Under the pieces are notes generated by a model. The model was not told where the DNA came from. It saw only the letters and a list, made by a program, of their open reading frames with translations, and ran no database searches. The translations under genes were made by a program, and so were the position numbers. A DNA stretch of 10,634 nt from Deltaproteobacteria bacterium (GTDB lineage: Bacteria > Desulfobacterota > Desulfarculia > Adiutricales > Adiutricaceae). Location of the stretch: the NCBI GenBank assembly GCA_031267005.1, contig JAIRZX010000140.1:1-10634 (forward strand), given 5' to 3'. Below are positions 1-6,144 of this stretch, one piece after another; position 1 is the stretch's first letter, and every line of letters begins with the position of its first letter.

Positions 1-29
1 CGGAAAGCGAGGGGGGTGCCTCGGAGGCC

Positions 30-57
30 GCGGCACGCGGCACGCGGCACGCGGCAC
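30..57. repeat. Four tandem copies of heptamer GCGGCAC
   Basis: Four perfect head-to-tail copies of GCGGCAC lie at 30-36, 37-43, 44-50 and 51-57, followed by a partial ACACG. A 7-bp period would break any reading frame, and no gene covers it. It looks like a small slippage-prone tandem repeat at the edge of the gene-free left end. Confidence 0.85.
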
Positions 58-72
58 ACGACATGCGGGCCC

Positions 73-187
73 TTTCATGGTTTGGGTCCCTCCTGCCGCA
101 TATTGTGGGGGTATCATGAAACGTTTTTTTGTGGAGCCGGGCCGAGAGCATACACTAAGTTGCCATCAACGTTTCATGGTTCTGGGT
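73..187. repeat. Direct repeat pair with overlapping inverted repeat
   Basis: TTTCATGGTT occurs at 73-82 and again at 172-181, and both copies are followed within two bases by GGGT. Separately, CATGAAACGTT at 115-125 is the exact reverse complement of AACGTTTCATG at 168-178, an 11-bp inverted repeat around a 42-base loop. The region also holds a 29-residue open frame from the ATG at 116, starting MKRFFVEPGREH and ending at 205, with GGGGG a few bases upstream; I do not recognise it and would not call it a gene. The nested repeats suggest a mobile-element end or a decayed repeated gene fragment, but no family is identified. Confidence 0.5.
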
Positions 188-205
188 GTCGAAAAACCGA
201 CATGA

Positions 206-713
206 TCGTATAGCAGGAAAAACTGTCAATGCGGAAAGAACCCTTTCCCCTCTTCAAGGACTTCTTTCCCGAGAGGAACGCGCCGTGAGTTCCAGGCGCG
301 ACGCCGGTAACGGAGCCCGCCCGGAACTTATTCCGCCTAGGTTTTAACGGCTGATATCGCGCGTGCGGCAGGTGGCGTATACCGTATTCTGGAATATACG
401 AGTTGGGGCTGACTTTGGCAGGGAATTACAGGATTAGTTCCTCCGATGATGACCGGTCGGCCCTCTCCCGCCTCCCTGACGTTCCCTTCCCTCGGTTTCT
501 CCGCCCGGATTCAGCCGCATGGCTGTGCCCCCCGGACGGCCTTTCTGGCCCGCTCCGTTTGGAGTCCGGAAACATTATGATGTAATTTTGGTAAGTGATG
601 TTGGCTTGGGAAAGGGACTGACGTTCCAAGCTGGATGTTTCCCGGGTGCGCCGTCTGCCGCGGGGTTGGCCGGAGCCGGATGCTTCTGTTGGCTGCCTGG
701 TGCCCGCATCATC
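206..713. other. Gene-free stretch upstream of the ATPase gene
   Basis: No reading frame here looks like a protein I know. The long minus-strand frame that enters it from the ATPase gene is an antisense shadow. One small structured element is visible: CGTATA at 376-381 pairs with TATACG at 395-400 around a 13-base loop that itself contains CC...GG, so a short hairpin or dyad operator is possible. The base composition is mixed and unlike the uniform G+C richness of the right half. Confidence 0.4.
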
Positions 714-742
714 TTGCAGTTGGGCGTCCCTTGTGACATAAT
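714..742 (+). promoter_or_regulatory. Candidate sigma-70-type extended -10 promoter
   Basis: CATAAT at 737-742 matches TATAAT at five of six positions and is preceded directly by TGA, the TGn extended -10 signature. TTGCAG at 714-719 sits exactly 17 bases upstream but matches the -35 consensus only at its first three bases, so the extended -10 would carry most of the activity. A start near 749 would leave a leader of about 64 bases before the ATPase gene at 813. This is pattern matching only; chance matches in such a mixed-composition stretch are common. Confidence 0.35.
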
Positions 743-799
743 GATTTGTTAGTTGGTTGTCCGCCCGAGTTGGTAAGCTCCGTAAAGGGCGGTCGGAAC

Positions 800-805
800 A
801 GGGGG
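800..805 (+). promoter_or_regulatory. Ribosome binding site of the ATPase-nuclease gene
   Basis: AGGGGG lies 7 bases upstream of the ATG at 813. This spacing supports the choice of 813 as the start, which also places the conserved family N-terminus (PFPVGGSTFEEI) close to the beginning of the protein. Confidence 0.6.
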
Positions 806-812
806 TTGCATC

Positions 813-2669
813 ATGACCGAGACAGGAATTGAAGAGAAAAGCCCGTTCCCTGTCGGCGGCTCGACTTTCGAAGAGATTATCAATGACAAAGGCGTGTATG
901 TTGACAAAACCGGTCTCATCCACGCTCTGATATCGGCTTCTTGGTCGGATGCCCCGTATTTTCTTTCGCGCCCCAGGAGATTCGGCAAGACCCTGCTTTT
1001 GGATACTATTAAATGTATATTCCAAGGCAGGCGAGAGCTTTTTTCCGATCTGGAGATAGAGAGGCGTCCCGCGTTCAGTTGGGACGCATTTCCCGTGATC
1101 CACATCAGCTTGAACAGTACAAAGTCGGAAGAGGGTCTTTTCGAACCTTCCCTGCTCAAAGTGGTTAAGAGGGCCGCCCTTGAAAACGGAGTTGTACTTG
1201 ACTCGGGCGATTCTTCTTCGGCCATTGCGGATTTGATTTTGATGCTGTCTCTGGACCACAAGTCGTCTTGGAAAAAGCAGGGTAAAGATCCGCGTCTGCT
1301 TTATAAAGGGAACGTCGTGTTGCTCATTGACGAGTACGATTTCCCTTTGATAAGCAACATAGGCAACCCTGAAAAGCAAGAGAAAATTAGGCTTACTCTC
1401 CGAGAATTCTATTCGAGCATAAAATCATGCTTGAGATATCTCCGCTTCACTTTTATAACTGGCGTCACGAAATTCAAGCAAGTTTCCTTATTCTCAAGCA
1501 TGAACACTGTTAAGGATATTTCCCTTGACGAACGCTTCTCGACTATTTGCGGCTTCACTATACAGGATGTTAAGACTTATTTTTCTAAGTATATGAGTAC
1601 GACTCTCTCGGACTTAAAATCGAAGAGGCAAGTAGACGAGCATGCCGACGCCGACAGTCTCATTGAGCATTTGATGAAGTGGTATAACGGATATTCATGG
1701 GACGGAAAGTCTCAAGTCTTAAACCCTTTATCTGTGCTGACCTTTTTTGAAAATCGAAGGTTTGGTAATTATTGGTACCAAACCGGGTCCTCGTTGCTCA
1801 CGAGCCGTGTCGCCAATAACGCTGCCGACTATTTCAAGATATTTGACAAGGATCTTTCGTTCGATGATTCATTCCCGGAAATGGATCTTTACAACCTTAA
1901 CGCAACAATTCTTCTTATGCAGGCAGGATACCTGACAGTCGCTAGTACAACCGAAAACGGACCTGAAATATTATACGCCCTCAAGGTACCCAACAACGAA
2001 ATCAGGGACTCGATACGGCTAGAGCTTCTGGCCGAATTTTTCGTTCCGTCCAATATGGAACCCGGAAAAAGTTATCTGAACCAGAAATATCTGCAGTTCC
2101 TGAAAGCGTTCAACACCCGTAACGAAGAAGAATGCGAATTTTTCCTGTCGGCAATCCTTGCAGGCATCATTCAGCGCGGAGCTGGAAGCCCGCAAACCAT
2201 GGAAGTCAAGGAGAGAGTGAACGAAAAGCTCCAGCAGGCAACGACGACAGAATTCTTTTTCCGGTCCCTTCTGCAACTTCTCATTGAGTTCGGCAACAAG
2301 TCTGTCATGCCGGAATCCCCTTCGGACATAGGCAGATCCGATCTGGCCGTCAAGTCGAGCAACGGGTGGGTCGCTATAGAAATTAAGCATGAGAAGGCAG
2401 ATTCAGCCCATGAGCAAACAGACGTATCCCATAATAAGCGAGATATAGTTCTCGGCGGGAGAAGCGAATATGTGAACGGACGACTTGAGAAGATGATTAA
2501 TCAAGCTTTCATTCAGATAATCCAAAAAAATTACGCAAAAAAATACCTGGCCGACGGTTTTGACGTGTACGCCGCAGCCGTTGCCATCTACGGCACTTCA
2601 GACGTTATGGTGAGGTTCAGGAAAGTAATCTGGAAAGGAGATCAGAAAACAAATATTGCTTTGTATTAG
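813..2669 (+). CDS. AAA-ATPase-like protein with C-terminal PD-(D/E)XK nuclease domain
   Basis: This 618-residue protein matches the family in which a PF09820-type (AAA-ATPase-like) domain is joined to a PF08011-type PD-(D/E)XK nuclease-like domain; typical members have 500-600 residues, so it looks full length. Visible in order: family N-terminus with YVDKTGLI (29-36); Walker A in RPRRFGKT (53-60, G58 K59 T60); Walker B LLIDEYD with D173 and E174; the family block LRFTFITGVTKF (about 210-221); CGFT (246-249); WYNGYSWDG (290-298); and YWYQTGS (320-326). The C-terminal part has D510, then twelve residues, E523-I-K525, the pattern of a metal-dependent nuclease core, followed by a helical block with QIIQKNYAKKYL. 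The cellular role of this family is not established; defence or mobile-element functions have been suggested from distribution. It has an AGGGGG site at 800-805 and a candidate promoter upstream, stands alone on its strand and converges with a second ATPase-nuclease gene. Its codon use is far less G+C-rich than the carboxylase gene, consistent with acquisition by transfer. Family assignment is strong; function is unknown. Confidence 0.88.
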   Translation: MTETGIEEKSPFPVGGSTFEEIINDKGVYVDKTGLIHALISASWSDAPYFLSRPRRFGKTLLLDTIKCIFQGRRELFSDLEIERRPAFSWDAFPVIHISLNSTKSEEGLFEPSLLKVVKRAALENGVVLDSGDSSSAIADLILMLSLDHKSSWKKQGKDPRLLYKGNVVLLIDEYDFPLISNIGNPEKQEKIRLTLREFYSSIKSCLRYLRFTFITGVTKFKQVSLFSSMNTVKDISLDERFSTICGFTIQDVKTYFSKYMSTTLSDLKSKRQVDEHADADSLIEHLMKWYNGYSWDGKSQVLNPLSVLTFFENRRFGNYWYQTGSSLLTSRVANNAADYFKIFDKDLSFDDSFPEMDLYNLNATILLMQAGYLTVASTTENGPEILYALKVPNNEIRDSIRLELLAEFFVPSNMEPGKSYLNQKYLQFLKAFNTRNEEECEFFLSAILAGIIQRGAGSPQTMEVKERVNEKLQQATTTEFFFRSLLQLLIEFGNKSVMPESPSDIGRSDLAVKSSNGWVAIEIKHEKADSAHEQTDVSHNKRDIVLGGRSEYVNGRLEKMINQAFIQIIQKNYAKKYLADGFDVYAAAVAIYGTSDVMVRFRKVIWKGDQKTNIALY

Positions 2670-2803
2670 ACGGTTTACTCTTTTCTGCTGGGCGTGATCG
2701 CCAGTCTGGGTTGAAACTTCGGAGGGTTCGCGGCCTGGAAGGCCGGGATCGACATTTCCGTAGTCCCCTGCGGGCAGCGGTCCCGAGTTTCCTGACTTTT
2801 AGT

Positions 2804-2825
2804 TCTCGGCGGGCTCCCGCGGAGA
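2804..2825. other. Hairpin between the two convergent genes
   Basis: TCTCGGCGGG at 2804-2813 and CCCGCGGAGA at 2816-2825 form an inverted repeat matching at nine of ten positions with a two-base centre. It lies 135 bases past the stop of the plus-strand ATPase and 145 bases past the stop of the minus-strand one, so it could end transcription from either side. No T-run follows on either strand, so it is not a canonical intrinsic terminator. Confidence 0.4.
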
Positions 2826-2865
2826 CGGCAATTGGTTAGAAACTAGGCCGGGAACTATAGTTAGG

Positions 2866-2946
2866 CCGTATAGAGTGAAGCGCGCGCCTTCAAAATAACC
2901 CCCCGTATTGAGTGGAGCGCGTTCCCTTGTTTCAAGCCGCATAGAG
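2866..2946 (+). repeat. Three spaced copies of a CCGTATAGAGT-like motif
   Basis: CCGTATAGAGT at 2866, CCGTATTGAGT at 2903 and CCGCATAGAGT at 2937 are spaced 37 and 34 bases apart. The first two also share flanking sequence (GAAGCGCG against GGAGCGCG), so the unit is longer than the core. The rest of the 2670-2969 gap holds no gene and only the hairpin at 2804-2825. The copies sit just past the 3' end of the minus-strand ATPase remnant; spaced protein-binding sites or residues of a duplicated segment are both possible. Confidence 0.5.
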
Positions 2947-2969
2947 TCACCGACGGCACGGCCCCGCAG

Positions 2970-4698
2970 TCAGCAGCCGACCACCCGCACCGCCTTGCCG
3001 CCGCGGTCCAGAGTCTCCCAGGTGAGTTTCTCTTCCCACGGTTTAGTGAAATCCCTGTCGAAGACGACCAGCCACCCGACGGAAGAGCCGGATTTGTCCT
3101 TATAACCGAGCACTTGCGCGACGCTTTCTTCCCTGGCCATGGCGCCCTTGACCTTCAATTCCACTGGATAGCGTATGCCCTTGTAGCTCACGCATATGTC
3201 GACGAAAGTTCTCCCCAAGCCGTATTCCCTTAGCACAAAGTCAGCCCCGCCGTTCAATACCCTTTGCATGAAGGCGAATAATACGATATGCGGAAAATCC
3301 TCCCTATTGAATCCGGACAGATTGTCTTTGATTATCTTGACAATATCTTCATGAATATCAAATTTATCGGCGATTTCTGTATTGGTCAGGGACTTGGCAA
3401 TCCTGTTTTTCAAAAGGCGATGCCTCTCACTTTTTTCGTTCTCGGTCATTTCGTTGGCTTCGCTGTTTTCCCTCCAATAGACCTGGAAGGCCCTGAGAAG
3501 GCCGTCCATGTCGAGGGAGGCCCCGTCATCAATCCACTTGTTTTGTAGTTCAACGGGAATATTGTCCTGGATGTCCCTGGTCAAAGCCAGGACGATTAAC
3601 TCCCCGTAAAAGATATTGGACGCCCTTAAGGATTTTTTGTTGCCGGGGTCCATCTTCATGAGACCGAGATCGATGACGTACGCGACGTCGTCGTCGGAAA
3701 TACCCTCCGGCAAGGAGCGGGCCCCGGTTATCACGGGTTCGATTACCCTTCTGACCCTAGGTTCCTTGAGCCGCTCCAGGAGAGAGTCGAAATGCGTCTC
3801 GTTGCGAAGAAGCATGTCCTCGGCGGCAAGGTCGATATCCAGTCCGGTGACTGCCCTGGAATAGTCTTTTTGAAACCGTCCGACTATGACGTCTTTGGCC
3901 AAGGCATTGACCAGCCAGGGCTGGCCTTCGGTCCAGAGCAAGGCCTGATCCGATCGCGGACGGCTCGAAAACCTGCCCCGTCTCAGCGGTGTGCTGGCCG
4001 TAGAGGGCCTCGACGTCATCCCTGGTGAAGTCGCCCAAGCTCAACGAAGACTCTATGATGTTGAAGGGACTGGGCAGCCTCGTGGGTTTCTCCCCAGGCC
4101 TTAACCTGTGCAGGTAGTCCCTTATGTTCCGCATCCCCACAAGGGCCAGGGATCTTGGAAATCTGCTGGCCGGTGACAGAAAGCGGTCGTTAAATCCTTG
4201 CCTGACCTGGCCGAGGAACATCACGAGCGGCTCCTCATGAAGGCAGTCGGCCTCGTCGAAGAAGACGACCAGTTCCTTGTCCAAGGACATGCACAAGCCG
4301 TTCAACATGGTCTGCACCATGCTGACTGGGGAGGCCATGAGAGGATTGCCGTCAAAAGAGCGAACCAGCTTGCCTAGATCGGCGAAACCGAATGACGCAA
4401 GCCCCGTATATATCCGATCGACGATATATTTCATGGCCGTTGCGGGGTCTTTGGTTTCTCTCAATGTATCCAGAGAGCAGTAGAAGGCGTAATATTTTCC
4501 TTCGGAGTTAATCTGCCTAACCAGGGCTTGCAGGCAAGTGGTTTTCCCAGACTGGCGCGGAGCATGGAGGCAGAAATATAATTTATTCTCAATCTTGTCC
4601 ATTACCTTCGGAAGGCGCGGGAGGGCCGGGAGCATGTAATGCTTGCTGGGAACGCAGACTCCTGTGGTATTGAAACTTCTGGCAGACATTGTGGCCAT
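2970..4698 (-). pseudogene. AAA-family ATPase with C-terminal PD-(D/E)XK motif, single-base frameshift
   Basis: Two overlapping minus-strand frames are the halves of one gene. The upstream half reads from 4698 (MATMSARSFNTTG) with Walker A HAPRQSGKTT (residues 45-54, K52), Walker B LVVFFDEAD (143-151, D148 E149) and the family block DFTRDDVEALYGQHTAETGQ, to FEPSAI. The downstream half resumes with DQALLWTEGQPWLVNALA, a block that follows directly in relatives as I recall them. Removing one base inside GATCCGATC (3947-3955, the doubled C at 3950-3951) joins the halves with no missing or extra residue, giving 575 residues. The C-terminus has D500, twelve residues, E513-L-K515 (codons 3200-3198, 3161-3159, 3155-3153), then LGYKDKSGSSVGWLVVFDR, again a PD-(D/E)XK-like core. 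No slippery site is visible, so programmed shifting is unlikely; a recent mutation or a sequencing error are the live options, since both halves otherwise look well preserved. As it stands the gene yields only an ATPase half ending at 3757. Role unknown; the family is often found as many paralogues in one genome. Confidence 0.8.
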
Positions 4699-4700
4699 GA

Positions 4701-4707
4701 CCTCTCC
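4701..4707 (-). promoter_or_regulatory. Ribosome binding site deciding the start of the second ATPase
   Basis: On the minus strand GGAGAGG occupies 4707-4701. It lies inside the longest possible frame (ATG at 4722) but places GGAG five bases before the ATG at 4698 and GAGG eleven bases before the ATG at 4689. The family N-terminus (SFNTTG) begins just after these, so 4698 or 4689 is a better start than 4722. Confidence 0.55.
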
Positions 4708-4722
4708 AAAATTATAAACCAT

Positions 4723-4979
4723 TGTTTATGCTTCCAAGCCGCATTCCGACATGGTTATGCGACTGATATCGTCGCGACTTTTTCATCTTAACAAAAATCC
4801 ATAGGCAAGCCAAATCCTTGGCGTTCCCTGTCTGGCAAGACAGCTTAACGGTTGTCTACCCGGGCCGTGGGCGGGAAGGTTTTCTTCCGCTGCGCCCTCT
4901 CTCATCCGGCGTATTGGGAACCAAAAGAGGAAGGGCAAATATAGCGCAAGCAACATATTCGTTCGCGAAATCAAGGGGG
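4723..4979. other. Gene-free stretch between the ATPase remnant and the tandem array
   Basis: No supported gene. Directly upstream of the minus-strand ATPase there is a weak promoter-like pair on the minus strand (TTGTTA and GATATC separated by 18 bases) and a five-base dyad GCGAC/GTCGC (4759-4763 and 4771-4775) around TGATATC. Neither is strong enough to name. Composition shifts here from mixed to strongly G-rich. Confidence 0.35.
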
Positions 4980-5195
4980 GGCGGTCCTGTGTCAGGCTGG
5001 AGGCGCTCTTCGGTGAGGCGGGAGGGCTGCCGTGAGCACCGGGAAGGTAGTCCGGGAGCGGGCGGGAGGAGGTCATGGGGCAAGGGTAGGCGGTCCTGGG
5101 GCATGGAGAGGCAGTGCTGAGGCGGACGGGAGGCGGTCCAGGAGCTGGGGCAAGCGGTCCTTGGGTTGGCGGAAGGCGGTCCAGGAGCTGGGGCA
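4980..5195 (+). repeat. Degenerate tandem array of about ten 21-22 bp G-rich units
   Basis: Units begin at 4980, 5001, 5023, 5045, 5067, 5088, 5109, 5131, 5153 and 5174, each 21 or 22 bases and mostly opening with (A)GGCGGTCC or a variant and ending in a G-rich tail. The units at 5131-5152 and 5174-5195 are identical over 22 bases, and 5088, 5131 and 5174 are exactly 43 bases apart, so a 43-bp pair of units has also been duplicated. The mixed 21/22 lengths scramble the reading frame, so this is not a coding repeat. The units abut with no unique spacers, so it is not CRISPR. The plus strand is G-rich with repeated runs of three or four G. It begins about 55 bases past the 3' end of the transposase remnant. 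Confidence 0.75.
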
Positions 5196-5249
5196 GGAGG
5201 GAGGTGGTCTTCTCTCCTGTGAATGGATACTCACCGCCCTCAAACTCAT

Positions 5250-5698
5250 TTAAGAGCCGCCAATCGAGAAGCATTCTCCACTCCCGGTCGGCTCGGCGGC
5301 GAACCAGCCGTCCCCCCTCGCGAAGATCTCGCGGGAGAGCCGGGCGTCCTTCCTCTCCGCGTCCCTCCTCTCCCTCTCCTCCGCGATCCCCGCTGTGGAG
5401 GCGGCGCTGCGCTTGATCATCCCGTAGGCGGTACGGCGATCAAGTGGGCCGCGACCGACGGCGCCTTGTGCGGGCCCCTGGAGCATTTCTTCCAGAACTC
5501 CCCGAAGGCGTTGTCGGACCTGCCGACGCTTTTCGCGGCCATGATGAAAGTCAGCGCGGCCGGGCTGCTGGCCTTCCTGGAGGCGGCGCTGATGACCCCG
5601 CCCCCGCTGACCTTACAGTTGCGGCGCAGCCCCTGCCAGGACGCGAAACGCTTGACGGCGGCCCGCTTTACGGTTGCCGACTTTTCGGTTTTAACCAA
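5250..5698 (-). pseudogene. IS110-family transposase remnant (C-terminal Transposase_20 part), frameshifted
   Basis: The minus-strand frame ending at 5417 reads VKRFASWQGLRRNCKVSGG, then VISAASRKASSPAALTFIMAAKS, GRSDNAFGEFW and GPHKAPSVAAHLIAV. This is the C-terminal catalytic half (PF02371, Transposase_20) of IS110-family transposases, where FASWLGL, KVSGGKVLS, ALRMAAQSL, ALGAF and GAPKAITATAHKLA are the usual blocks; the serine of the SG motif is retained. The frame then breaks near 5432 and the expected continuation TAYGMIKRS, with an acidic/basic tail EERERRDAERKDAR, appears in the neighbouring frame down to the stop at 5250. Restoring one lost base gives the spacing seen in relatives. 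The N-terminal DEDD (RuvC-like) half is absent: upstream of about 5690 the frame hits a stop at 5741-5743 and loses all likeness. This is dead debris of a recombinase that moves DNA using a bridge RNA; no intact element end or RNA could be identified. Confidence 0.75.
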
Positions 5699-5851
5699 GA
5701 TGCGCCCGCGGGCATTTGCGTTGCAGGCTGAAGGGGGGCTTCAAGGCTCCCGTCTGCTCGCGTTTGCCCTGAAGGTCCCGGCGGCCCCGCTCTTAGGTGC
5801 ATTGAACCTGATGCTGGACCTCATCTGAACAGATATCGCCATTGCCTTTCG
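5699..5851. other. Unassigned sequence upstream of the transposase remnant
   Basis: No gene supported. On the minus strand two frames carry protein-like but unrecognised text: one reads FNAPKSGAAGTFRANASRREP and stops at 5741-5743, and the next frame continues EAPLQPATQMPAGASWLKP before its own stop. This may be a second small decayed gene end abutting the IS110 fragment, or chance in G+C-rich DNA. Confidence 0.3.
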
Positions 5852-5937
5852 CCGATCCGGACCTCCAGGCGGCCCGCGAACGCCGGATTCCCAGCCACCG
5901 ATCCGGACCTCCAGGCGGCCCGCGAACGCCGAATTCC
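5852..5937 (+). repeat. Two-copy tandem duplication, 46-bp period
   Basis: The 34 bases at 5852-5885 recur exactly at 5898-5931, and after one mismatch the next five bases (ATTCC) also match. The copies begin CCGATCCGGACC. The near identity points to a recent duplication. No gene covers the region. Confidence 0.85.
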
Positions 5938-5939
5938 AA

Positions 5940-5975
5940 CGGAAGGGAACAAGCGCCTGACGGAAGGGAACAAGC
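5940..5975 (+). repeat. Two-copy tandem repeat, 21-bp period
   Basis: CGGAAGGGAACAAGC occurs at 5940-5954 and 5961-5975, a 21-base period. It directly follows the 46-bp duplication, so two independent tandem duplications lie back to back in the same intergenic region. Confidence 0.75.
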
Positions 5976-5990
5976 CCTGCGGGCCGGAAC

Positions 5991-6012
5991 GCGCCGCTCG
6001 CCCGAGCGGCGC
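5991..6012 (-). terminator. Perfect GC hairpin downstream of the carboxylase gene, possible terminator
   Basis: GCGCCGCTCG at 5991-6000 and CGAGCGGCGC at 6003-6012 are perfect 10-bp arms around CC. It lies 132 bases past the minus-strand stop of the carboxylase gene. There is no U-run after it on the minus strand, so it would be a weak or factor-assisted terminator at best; other partial GC hairpins lie between it and the gene (6040-6144), which otherwise contains nothing recognisable. Confidence 0.3.
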
Positions 6013-6144
6013 GCGGAAGCGTCGCGCCCGCCGCGCGAAACGCGCGCGCGGGACCGGCGGCGTTCCGAGAGGGCTCCCTGCGGCGGGGCGCGTCCGGAAG
6101 GCCCGGGCCGCAAGGCGCGGGCGCCCTTCCCCCCCTCCCCAGCC

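Noticed and set aside
426..1379. Minus-strand open frame (317 residues) overlapping the start of the first ATPase gene
   Set aside because: Antisense to the conserved N-terminus and Walker A region; translation has no recognisable pattern.
3757..4019. Two separate overlapping genes rather than one frameshifted ATPase gene
   Set aside because: The upstream product would stop after an unrelated tail and the downstream one would start with an unrelated Arg/Ser-rich lead; both lose family likeness exactly at the same point.
4980..5195. CRISPR array
   Set aside because: The 21-22 bp units abut without unique spacers and are diverged; no cas gene is nearby.
5196..5249. Bridge RNA of an IS110 element beside the transposase remnant
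   Set aside because: No element boundary, core or RNA fold could be recognised, and the neighbouring sequence is a degenerate tandem array.
5223..5828. Plus-strand open frame (201 residues) opposite the transposase remnant
   Set aside because: The opposite strand carries clear IS110-family blocks; the plus-strand text is their complement.
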